From Mycobacterium mantenii (GTDB lineage: Bacteria > Actinomycetota > Actinomycetes > Mycobacteriales > Mycobacteriaceae): DNA of 64,000 nucleotides. Every line of letters starts with the position of its first letter. The stretch's first letter is position 1. The notes beneath the pieces were generated by a model. That model was not told the DNA's origin and did not search any database. It worked only from the letters and a program-made list of their open reading frames with translations. Where the stretch lies: contig NZ_AP022590.1 in the NCBI RefSeq assembly GCF_010731775.1, positions 1,984,001 to 2,048,000 on the forward strand, read 5' to 3'. Positions 1 to 7,075 of the stretch are shown in pieces. Made by a program: the position numbers and the translations under genes.

Positions 1-219
1 CTCCTGACAATGAGCGCCCAATCTGGCACACGCAATTCCGCCTACCCTGAATGGACAACACCAAACGACGGATTAAAGTGTTCTGGTAGGAAATCCGACA
101 CGCGTGGCGTCGGTCCGATCGCGGCGACGGCGCCGCTATCCACCGCCGGTCGCCGCGCCCGGTATCCGGGAAAACATCACGCAATAGTTGGCAAGTTGAC
201 AGTTTGGGAGGGGACTTGC

Positions 220-981
220 ATGGGCATTTTGGACGCCACGATTGCACGTCACATCGTTCGTTCCCTTGGTCCTGCAGTAGTTATCGCAGCCTCGGGCGTG
301 GCCGCTTCTGCCGTGACTACTTCCGTTATTCCCTCCGCCTCGGCTCAGTGTCCGGACGTGCAAGTGGTGTTCGCCCGCGGCACCGGTGAAGCACCGGGTG
401 TAGGCCCCACCGGTCAGGCCTTCGTCGACTCGTTGCGCCAACGCGTGGGCTCACGGTCGTTCGACGTCTATCCGGTCAACTACCCCGCAACCGACCAGTG
501 GGACACCGGCATCGACGGCGTCAGAGACGCGGGCGCCCACGTGGTTTCGATGGCCCGCGACTGCCCCAACACCAAGATGGTGCTCGGCGGCTACTCCCAG
601 GGCGCGGCCGTGATGGGCTTTGTCACCTCGGCCGCTGTACCCGACGGCATCGACCCCAACACCGTCCCCAAACCCTTGGACCCCTCGGTGGCCAGCCATG
701 TCTCCTCGGTCGTGCTGTTCGGCATGCCCAACGTGCGGGCCATGAACTTCCTCGGGGAGCCGCCGGTCGTCATCGGACCCAACTTCCAGGACAAGACCGT
801 CAAGGTCTGCGCCACCGAAGACCCGGTCTGCTCCGACGGGATGAACTTCGCCGCCCACGACACCTACGCCGACGACGGCGCCATGATCGACAAGGGCGTC
901 GCCTTCGCCTCCAGCCACCTGGGCATGGGCGGCCCCGGCGCGACGTCGGTCGCGTCGCCGGCAGCCGGCTTTGGCGGCTGA
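220..981 (+). CDS. Secreted cutinase / Culp-family serine esterase
   Basis: Predicted 253-aa secreted alpha/beta hydrolase of the mycobacterial cutinase-like (Culp) family, which hydrolyse ester bonds of lipids at or outside the cell envelope. The start at 220 was chosen over an upstream in-frame ATG at 10 because a GGGAGGGG ribosome site lies just before it and the protein then begins with a signal peptide ending near ASAQC. Visible family motifs are VVFARGT near the mature N-terminus, the nucleophile elbow GGYSQG, a CATEDPVCSDG segment carrying the catalytic Asp, and HDTY with the catalytic His. Four cysteines fit the two cutinase disulfides. It is convergent with the long minus-strand operon, 12 nt away. 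Confidence 0.9.
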   Translation: MGILDATIARHIVRSLGPAVVIAASGVAASAVTTSVIPSASAQCPDVQVVFARGTGEAPGVGPTGQAFVDSLRQRVGSRSFDVYPVNYPATDQWDTGIDGVRDAGAHVVSMARDCPNTKMVLGGYSQGAAVMGFVTSAAVPDGIDPNTVPKPLDPSVASHVSSVVLFGMPNVRAMNFLGEPPVVIGPNFQDKTVKVCATEDPVCSDGMNFAAHDTYADDGAMIDKGVAFASSHLGMGGPGATSVASPAAGFGG

Positions 982-993
982 GCAGCCGCTCGG

Positions 994-1992
994 CTAGCCG
1001 GGGATCCGGCCGAGAATCAGGTTAGCGACGGCCAGAGCGGCTTGCCGGCTGCGGTCGGCGGTCTTGGTGGAACATGCTTCCAGGTCGATGGTCACGTTGG
1101 CCTTGGCGGCGAACGCGTGCACGCAGAAGATGTGGATCGGCGTCTGCGGCACCAACTCCATGGTGCTGATGCCGTTGCCGGCATCGACGGGCGGCTTCAT
1201 CACGACCGGGTAGGTTTTCCCGTTGGGCCAGGTCGCATGCAGGGTAGAGCCGCCGCATTGACGCATGACTGACTGCAGCCTGGTGAACTGCGCCTGTGCC
1301 GTCGCCGAGTCGTGGAATGCCGCGACGGCCTGGGCGGTGACCCACTGGTTGTAGGGGTCGTGGGTATCGGCAAATTCCGACGCGGAGAACCCGAGGATGG
1401 CCGGGACGTCGTAGCCCTCCGGGGCGCCGGCCTCCATGACCGGCCAGCAATCCGGGCGGTCGCTGCTGCCCCGCTCAGGGTCGGGCGTGGGTTGGTGTAA
1501 CGCTCGCTGCGCGGTCAGAGCGTGGTCGCCGGTGATGCTCTCGGCGTCCTCGAGGCTGGGCAACAACCCGTCCATATCGGCCGGTGCGACGGTGGGTGGT
1601 GGAGGTGGCGTCGTGGTCGTCGTGGTGGCGGTGCGCGCCGTGGTCGTGGTGGTCGTGGGTGCTGCCATCCGAGTCGTGTCGGTCTTCACCGTTGCGCCGA
1701 CGATCAGGACGACCACCGCCGCGGTGATGAACACGTACGACAGCGTCACCCCCACCAGGGCGCGATCGCGGCCGCGCTGCCCGGTGCGGCGGATCTGCGC
1801 TAAACCCAAGTGCCCCAGGATCAATCCCGCCGGGGCGAAGACGAACGCGAACACCACCGACAACGTCGCCAACACATTGGCCTCATCGCGTGATGGCATC
1901 GGAGGTGGTTGCGGCGGCTGCTGGTGCGGCCCCGGCGGACCCGAACCGAACGGATTGGCCTGAAACGGGCTGGGACCGAAGGGATTCGACAT
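994..1992 (-). CDS. Membrane protein with PknH-like external sensor domain (paralogue 4)
   Basis: 332-aa protein, last gene of the long operon. Order: proline-rich cytoplasmic tail with NPFG repeats (residues 1-35), a two-helix DUF4190-like membrane domain with the loop QIRRTGQRGRDRA, a Thr/Pro linker, then an external domain of about 180 aa resembling the PknH/LpqA-type sensor domain (GLLPSLEDAESITG, RPDCWPVM, CGGST, DAGNGISTME). The start MSNPFG at 1992 matches its paralogues and follows the previous stop by 4 nt; in-frame upstream codons would lie inside that gene. It has four external Cys rather than the two in its sisters, so possibly a second disulfide. Ligand unknown. Confidence 0.85.
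   Translation of the reverse strand: MSNPFGPSPFQANPFGSGPPGPHQQPPQPPPMPSRDEANVLATLSVVFAFVFAPAGLILGHLGLAQIRRTGQRGRDRALVGVTLSYVFITAAVVVLIVGATVKTDTTRMAAPTTTTTTARTATTTTTTPPPPPTVAPADMDGLLPSLEDAESITGDHALTAQRALHQPTPDPERGSSDRPDCWPVMEAGAPEGYDVPAILGFSASEFADTHDPYNQWVTAQAVAAFHDSATAQAQFTRLQSVMRQCGGSTLHATWPNGKTYPVVMKPPVDAGNGISTMELVPQTPIHIFCVHAFAAKANVTIDLEACSTKTADRSRQAALAVANLILGRIPG
1721..1890 (-). repeat. Near-identical block shared with 2691-2860
   Basis: The 170 bases encoding the two-helix membrane domain of paralogue 4 align without gaps to 2691-2860 in paralogue 3, offset 970; I count about 10 mismatches. The flanking sensor domains are far more divergent. This indicates recent duplication or gene conversion confined to the membrane anchor. 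Confidence 0.8.
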
Positions 1993-1996
1993 ACCG

Positions 1997-2962
1997 TCAG
2001 CCGGGGATCTTGTTGAGAATGAAGTTGGCGATTGCCAGGGCGGTTTGGCGGCTGCGGTCGGCGTTGCTGGTGGCCCATACTCCGACGTCGATGACCACAT
2101 TCGTCTTGGCGGCGATGGCACGGACACCGAAGATGCGGATCGGCGTGGCCGACACGTTGTCCATGGTGGTGATGCCATTGCCCGCATCGGCCGACGGCAT
2201 CATGGACAGCGGGTAGGTTTTGCCGTCCTTACGGGTCTCGTTCACCGTCGAACCGCCGCATCGACGCCAGATGGATTGCAGCTTGGCAAGCTGTGCCTGC
2301 GCCGTCGCCGCATCGTGATACGCGGCGACGGCTCCACCGATGCTCCACTGGTCGAAGGGTTCGTTGGTGTCGAGAAAATTCGACTCGGAGTAGCCGCCGA
2401 CATCTGACATGTCGTAGACCGCGGGCTCGCCGAAACCGAACGCGCCCAGGCAGTCCGGTCGGTCGATGGTGCTCGCCTGAGGATCGAGGGTGGGTCGGTG
2501 GTATGTCGCGTATACGGTCAGGGCGGTGTCGCCGGTCATGTTCTTGACGTCGTCCAGGGTTGGCAGCAGCCTGTCCAGATCGGCCGGGGCCACGGTGGGC
2601 GACGGCAGCCTTGGGGTGGTCGTCGCAGGCGCGGCCCGAGTCGGACTGGAGTCGGGCATGACCGTCCCCACGATCAGCGCGACCACCACCGCGGTGATGA
2701 ACACGTACGACAGCGTCACCCCGACGAGCGCACGATCGCGACCACGCTGCCCGGTGTGGCGGATCTGCGCTAAACCCAAGTGCCCCAGAATCAAACCCGC
2801 CGGGGCGAAGACGAACGCGAACACCACCGACAACGTCGCCAACACATTGGCCTCATCACGCGACGAGGCGGGTTGTGGCTGCGGCGGCGGCTGGTGTGGC
2901 CCCGGTGGGCCTGAACCGAACGGATTCGGCTGAAACGGACTGGCACCAAACGGATTCGTCAT
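1997..2962 (-). CDS. Membrane protein with PknH-like external sensor domain (paralogue 3)
   Basis: 321-aa paralogue of its neighbours: N-terminal MTNPFGASPF-type tail with NPFG motifs, DUF4190-like two-helix anchor beginning NVLATLSVVFAF, short Pro/Thr linker, external sensor domain with LLPTLDDVKNMTG, RPDCLGAF and CGGST. Start at 2962 is fixed by the conserved N-terminus and the 4-nt gap from the preceding stop. Two external Cys predict one disulfide. The external part is predicted to face the periplasm or cell wall; no ligand can be named. Confidence 0.85.
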   Translation of the reverse strand: MTNPFGASPFQPNPFGSGPPGPHQPPPQPQPASSRDEANVLATLSVVFAFVFAPAGLILGHLGLAQIRHTGQRGRDRALVGVTLSYVFITAVVVALIVGTVMPDSSPTRAAPATTTPRLPSPTVAPADLDRLLPTLDDVKNMTGDTALTVYATYHRPTLDPQASTIDRPDCLGAFGFGEPAVYDMSDVGGYSESNFLDTNEPFDQWSIGGAVAAYHDAATAQAQLAKLQSIWRRCGGSTVNETRKDGKTYPLSMMPSADAGNGITTMDNVSATPIRIFGVRAIAAKTNVVIDVGVWATSNADRSRQTALAIANFILNKIPG

Positions 2963-2966
2963 CGGC

Positions 2967-3974
2967 TCAACCCGGGATCTTATTAAGGATGTAGTTGGCG
3001 ATGTCCAGCGCGGCTTGCTGGCCCCTGTCGGTGTCCACCAGCACGACGTTGATGTCCACCAGCACATTGTTCTTGGCGACCAGCGCACGATCGTTGCGCG
3101 ACCGCAGCACGGGACCTTGCGCGGTCAAGACCATGGCGGTGATTCCGTTTCCGGCGTCTGAGGGGACACCCATCGACACCGCGATCGGCGCCGACTGCTT
3201 GCCCGGAGGCGGCAGGATATTCATCGTCGACCCTCCACATTTACGCCATATCGACACCAGGTTCGCCAACTGCCGTTGCGCGGCCGGCGGGTCCCGAAAG
3301 GCCATGAGCACCTGGCCCGCTTCCTTGAGGGCGGGTATGTCGTGGTCGTCGATCAGCACCAACCCGTAGTAACCAACGAGGGCTTGCGTATCGGTGTTCG
3401 GGGCGCCGCCGCCCATGACCGGCCAGCATTCGGGGCGATCTACGGATGCGCTGTCGGAGTCCGGGCCGGGCTTGAATGTCGGCGGCAGGGCAACCAGACT
3501 GGGGTCTCCCATGAACCGCTTGACGTCCTCGGGAGTCGGCAGCAACCCGGGCAGGCCCGTGGGCGTGACCATGGACGAGGGCGGTGCCGAGCTCGCACCG
3601 GTCGAGACCGCCGCACTGGTTCGTGACGCTGTCCGCGACGAACTGCCGTCGGACTGGGTCGCCCACGCCAGCACAGCCACCACCGTAAGCGTGATAACCG
3701 CATACGACAGCATCAATCCCACGATCGCGCGGTCACGGCCGCGCTCGCCGGAGCGGCGTATCTGCGCCAGGCCCAGATGCCCCAGCACCGCCCCGGCGGG
3801 CGCGAAGACGAACGCGAACACCACCGACAACGTCGCGAAGATGTTGGCGCGCGGTTGCCGCGGAGGCGGGGATGTGTACACCGGCGGGCCCGGCGGCATT
3901 CCGCCGTACGGAGCCCCACCATACGGGTTGCCACCGAAGGCATTGGGCCCGAACGGGTTCTGCGGATTGGTCAT
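2967..3974 (-). CDS. Membrane protein with PknH-like external sensor domain (paralogue 2)
   Basis: 335-aa paralogue. The cytoplasmic tail has NPFG, AFGGNPYGG and PYGG variants of the shared aromatic-glycine motif, followed by the DUF4190-like anchor (NIFATLSVVFAF, QIRRSGERGRDRA) and a Ser-rich linker. The external sensor domain (GLLPTPEDVKRFMG, RPECWPVM, CGGST) is the most divergent of the four and contains an insertion around the IDDHDIPALKEAG segment. Spacing is 3 nt from the upstream gene and 4 nt to the downstream one, so translation is probably coupled. Confidence 0.85.
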   Translation of the reverse strand: MTNPQNPFGPNAFGGNPYGGAPYGGMPPGPPVYTSPPPRQPRANIFATLSVVFAFVFAPAGAVLGHLGLAQIRRSGERGRDRAIVGLMLSYAVITLTVVAVLAWATQSDGSSSRTASRTSAAVSTGASSAPPSSMVTPTGLPGLLPTPEDVKRFMGDPSLVALPPTFKPGPDSDSASVDRPECWPVMGGGAPNTDTQALVGYYGLVLIDDHDIPALKEAGQVLMAFRDPPAAQRQLANLVSIWRKCGGSTMNILPPPGKQSAPIAVSMGVPSDAGNGITAMVLTAQGPVLRSRNDRALVAKNNVLVDINVVLVDTDRGQQAALDIANYILNKIPG

Positions 3975-3977
3975 GGC

Positions 3978-4946
3978 TCAGCCCGGAATCTTGTTGAGTA
4001 TCTGGTTGGCGACGTCCACCGCGGCTTGCCGGGCGCGGTCCACGCCGTTTCCGGTGTAGGACACCAACAAGTCGATAACGACGTTGGCCTTGGTCGCGAC
4101 GGCATGCACGGACATCTCGGTTTCGGTCACGAATTCCATCGTGGAAACCCCGTTGCCCGTCGAATTCGGGCCCTTCACTTGAAACGTGAACGGTCGCCCG
4201 TCCGGAAAGGTCACTTGCACCGACGGGCTCGCGCCGCATTTGCTCCATGTCGAAAGCATCTTCGCCTGTTGGGCCTGCGCGGTGGCCGAGTCGAGGAATG
4301 CCGTGATCGCCGAGCCGACCGCGACGGTGTTGTAGGGGTCGCCCCGGTCGATGAACGCCGGCATGTAGAACCCCAGCATCACTCCGGTGTCGTAAGAGTC
4401 CGGAATCCCGGCGTCGATCGCGACCTTGCACTCCGGGCGGTCGAGGGTCTGTCCCATGGCGTTGCCAATGTTGGGTCGGTGCAAGGTGGTGCCCGCTATC
4501 AGAAGTTGGTCGCCGGTAATGGTTTTGACGTCGTCGAGGCTGGGCTCCATGTTCGCCAAGTCGGAGGCCGCCACGGTGGGCGGGCGCGCTGTGGTGCTGG
4601 GCGTGGCGGTGCGGGCGGCGGGGCTGTCGGACCGGTTGACCACCGCCAAAACGCCTACCACGACGACGATTACCGCATACGACAGCACAATCCCGACCAA
4701 GGCGCGGTCCCGACCGCGCTGCCCGGTGCGCCGGACCTGCCGAAGACCCAAGTGCCCCAGGATCGCCCCGACGGGGGCGAACACGAACGCGAACACCACC
4801 GACAACGTCGCCAAGGTGTTGACCGGCCGCCGATCCGGTGGCGGCGTAGGCGGCGCCGAATACACCGGCGGTCCGGGAGGGGCGCTGCCGAACGGGGTAT
4901 CGCCAAACGGGTTGTGCTGAAATGGGTTCTGTGTGGGTTCGGTCAT
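3978..4946 (-). CDS. Membrane protein with PknH-like external sensor domain (paralogue 1)
   Basis: 322-aa protein, first of the four tandem sensor paralogues downstream of the GTPase gene. It has the tail MTEPTQNPFQHNPFGDTPFG, a DUF4190-like two-helix anchor (NTLATLSVVFAF, QVRRTGQRGRDRA) and an external domain with MEPSLDDVKTITG, RPECKVAI, SKCGAS and STGNGVSTME. Two external Cys. Start ATG at 4946 gives the conserved family N-terminus. Eighteen bases separate it from the GTPase stop, the only real gap in this stretch. Confidence 0.85.
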   Translation of the reverse strand: MTEPTQNPFQHNPFGDTPFGSAPPGPPVYSAPPTPPPDRRPVNTLATLSVVFAFVFAPVGAILGHLGLRQVRRTGQRGRDRALVGIVLSYAVIVVVVGVLAVVNRSDSPAARTATPSTTARPPTVAASDLANMEPSLDDVKTITGDQLLIAGTTLHRPNIGNAMGQTLDRPECKVAIDAGIPDSYDTGVMLGFYMPAFIDRGDPYNTVAVGSAITAFLDSATAQAQQAKMLSTWSKCGASPSVQVTFPDGRPFTFQVKGPNSTGNGVSTMEFVTETEMSVHAVATKANVVIDLLVSYTGNGVDRARQAAVDVANQILNKIPG

Positions 4947-4964
4947 GTTCGTCGCACCGAAGAC

Positions 4965-6146
4965 CTAGAGCACGCCGAAACTCGAGGTGACCCAGCGGAC
5001 CGGGTCAACACAGCGAAACGGGGCGATGCCGCGGGCGTGGAGCCGCTGACCACTGGGTGGCTGCCCGAGCGCGGACACCACGAAGAACCGGTGCCTCAAT
5101 CGCCTGGGCGTGGAAGGGTTTTCCACGCCGGCGATGATCGATCCGGCGTTGAGACGGGTCAGCAGGCTGCGCACCTCTTCGTGCAGCAGTTGACCGTCGT
5201 TGTCGTCGTAGAGAACGGAGTCGGAGGGATCGCGCAGATAGGCGGCGCCGGCGTTGGACATCACCATGCTCCACTCGGAGCCGTCGACATCCCGCAGCGC
5301 CCGCAGGGCGTCGAACTTCGACAGGATGACCGCCAGGCGCGGTTCGCCGGAGCCGATTGCCATCATCACGTTGTTGAGCACGCCGCGCGGGTCTCCCCCG
5401 CTGACCATCTGCGGGGGCAGCAGGTCCTGCAACTGGTCCCGAATCGATTGCACCCGAAGCGGATCGAACATGAAGAAGACGGCCTCGGCATTGCTGAAGA
5501 ACCGAAACGGCGGAGAATGCAGGTTTCCCGATTCCATGTCCTCGCCGGCGACGTCGCGTAGCACCAGGTAACGCTGCACCCCATGCCAGGTGCCCAGGCT
5601 GAAGATCAGTGGCTCGCGCTGGGTGGACGTCTGGGTCATCATCGTGGGCGTCGGCGGGATCAATCCGCGCTGCACGTACAGCGGTGTCTCGTAATGGGTG
5701 GTGTACGCGACGGCCGTCGAGCGCGTCGCGGGCGCCATCGCGAATCCGAGGTGCTCGCACAGCAGCTGCAGTTGCCGGACCAGCACGGCGATGTAGAGGC
5801 TCTTGCCGGTGGCGCGAGCACCCGCCATCGCGATGCAATAGGCCTGACCTTCGCGCCACCGGTCGGGCAACGTGAAGTGGCAGACCGGGCAGATTTCCAG
5901 GACGGGACCGCGCAAGGCCTGGGCGGCGATGTTCGGTGGCGGTGGACCGTTGTATCCGGGCGGGCGATCCCACCGGAACATCGGTCCGATGTCGGCTTTG
6001 GCGCCCAGGAACGCCGAGCCGACCTCGTCGAGGTAGCGGGGCGCGCCACTGGTGGGCGCCAACGTCCACAGGTGATGGTCGGGATCCAGAAGGGCAAAGC
6101 AGCGTGGACACTTCGTCAATATCGCCTGGGCAGCCGGAGCGCTCAT
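4965..6146 (-). CDS. Zinc-ribbon TRAFAC-type GTPase of a GTPase/GAP1 system
   Basis: 393-aa predicted cytoplasmic GTPase. Two CxxC pairs (CPRC at 13-16, CPVC at 86-89) form a split zinc ribbon. They are followed by a P-loop GARATGKS (109-116), a G3-type DVAG (198-201) after a run of hydrophobics, and SKFD (276-279) in the position of the G4 NKxD motif. This layout resembles the 'double-GTPase/DO-GTPase' families that I recall being found with GAP1-like proteins; assignment to a named family is inference. The start overlaps the upstream stop as ATGA, so translation is coupled. It is the only clear nucleotide switch in the operon apart from the tubulin-like protein and probably controls the complex. 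Confidence 0.8.
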   Translation of the reverse strand: MSAPAAQAILTKCPRCFALLDPDHHLWTLAPTSGAPRYLDEVGSAFLGAKADIGPMFRWDRPPGYNGPPPPNIAAQALRGPVLEICPVCHFTLPDRWREGQAYCIAMAGARATGKSLYIAVLVRQLQLLCEHLGFAMAPATRSTAVAYTTHYETPLYVQRGLIPPTPTMMTQTSTQREPLIFSLGTWHGVQRYLVLRDVAGEDMESGNLHSPPFRFFSNAEAVFFMFDPLRVQSIRDQLQDLLPPQMVSGGDPRGVLNNVMMAIGSGEPRLAVILSKFDALRALRDVDGSEWSMVMSNAGAAYLRDPSDSVLYDDNDGQLLHEEVRSLLTRLNAGSIIAGVENPSTPRRLRHRFFVVSALGQPPSGQRLHARGIAPFRCVDPVRWVTSSFGVL

Positions 6147-7075
6147 GTCAGGGCCCGTACCAGCCCGGCGGTGATCTCGTCGAGCACCTGCGGATGTGCC
6201 AGCAGTTCCGCGGCGGCGTCTTGCCCGGACCGCGGCGCGGGCAGCCGGGGCCCGGCGACACGACGGTCATCGGACAAGGTGATCAACGCGAACCCGCGGT
6301 GCACGCCGCTGGCCGGAAAGTCCGAACAGGCCACGGTGGCGATGTCGGTCCGCAGCCGCGACCAGCGCGCGCCCGCCGACCATCGCGGCTGCACCTTGCG
6401 CACCGCTTCGGCCAGCCCGATGCCCGGCCCGGGACCGTGGCTGTCCACCGAGACCTTGGTGACGTCGGCGCCGACGAGAACCGCGGCAACGTCGCGAATT
6501 CCCAGCGCGTCGGCCACCCCGACCGCCACGTCGGTCGCAGCGGCCGCGCTGCCGTCGGCAAACCAGGGCCGCATCGACGCCGAACTGTTCAGCGCGACAA
6601 CAAGTTCGGCCCGGGCCTGCTTGCGGTCCCGGCCGATCAGACGCCGCGCGGACGTGCGCGCCGCGGCCGCCAGCGGGCTCAGCGCGGTGTCGGCGACCGC
6701 GGTGACGTTGACTTCGATGTGGTGGCCGGCCGGACGCAACGCGGCGAACACCACCGCGGCGTCGCCGCTGACGTCGACCGGATCGAACAACACCTGCACC
6801 GGGTCGGCCTCGTCGGGCACGTCGTGCGCGATCGCCAGATGCACGACGGTGCCCGCACCGAATTGCGTCGTGAACGCGGGCCGGACGGCGATGGTGACGG
6901 GGCCGGTCAGCGAGGGCAGCACGACGTGCTGCGGGCTGGAACGCACCACGGACTGACCCGGTGCGCCCTGGACGTCGAGCGCGGCGTCGTGCACCGCGCC
7001 GGTGATGGAAATCGAAAGCGGCCCAACGGGTATATGCGCGCGCTGATTGCGTGCGGTCAGGGCATAGATCGGCAT
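6143..7075 (-). CDS. VWA-like protein with degenerate metal site
   Basis: 310-aa predicted cytoplasmic protein. An N-terminal beta-rich half is followed by a Rossmann-like half resembling a von Willebrand A domain. The expected MIDAS motif DxSxS appears as N163-S-S165-A-S167 (context VVALNSSASM), so the first metal-binding Asp is Asn. The start at 7075 was preferred to an ATG at 7090: GGAGGG lies 8 nt before 7075 and the ATG overlaps the upstream stop as TGATG. Its 3' end overlaps the GTPase start. The context suggests a scaffold or adaptor for the GTPase and the GAP1-like protein. Confidence 0.7.
   Translation of the reverse strand: MPIYALTARNQRAHIPVGPLSISITGAVHDAALDVQGAPGQSVVRSSPQHVVLPSLTGPVTIAVRPAFTTQFGAGTVVHLAIAHDVPDEADPVQVLFDPVDVSGDAAVVFAALRPAGHHIEVNVTAVADTALSPLAAAARTSARRLIGRDRKQARAELVVALNSSASMRPWFADGSAAAATDVAVGVADALGIRDVAAVLVGADVTKVSVDSHGPGPGIGLAEAVRKVQPRWSAGARWSRLRTDIATVACSDFPASGVHRGFALITLSDDRRVAGPRLPAPRSGQDAAAELLAHPQVLDEITAGLVRALT

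Noticed and set aside
3777..5561. 594-codon plus-strand open frame
   Set aside because: It is antisense to the sensor and GTPase genes; its product is Arg/His/Gly-rich with no domain, a GC-rich shadow of the minus-strand genes.
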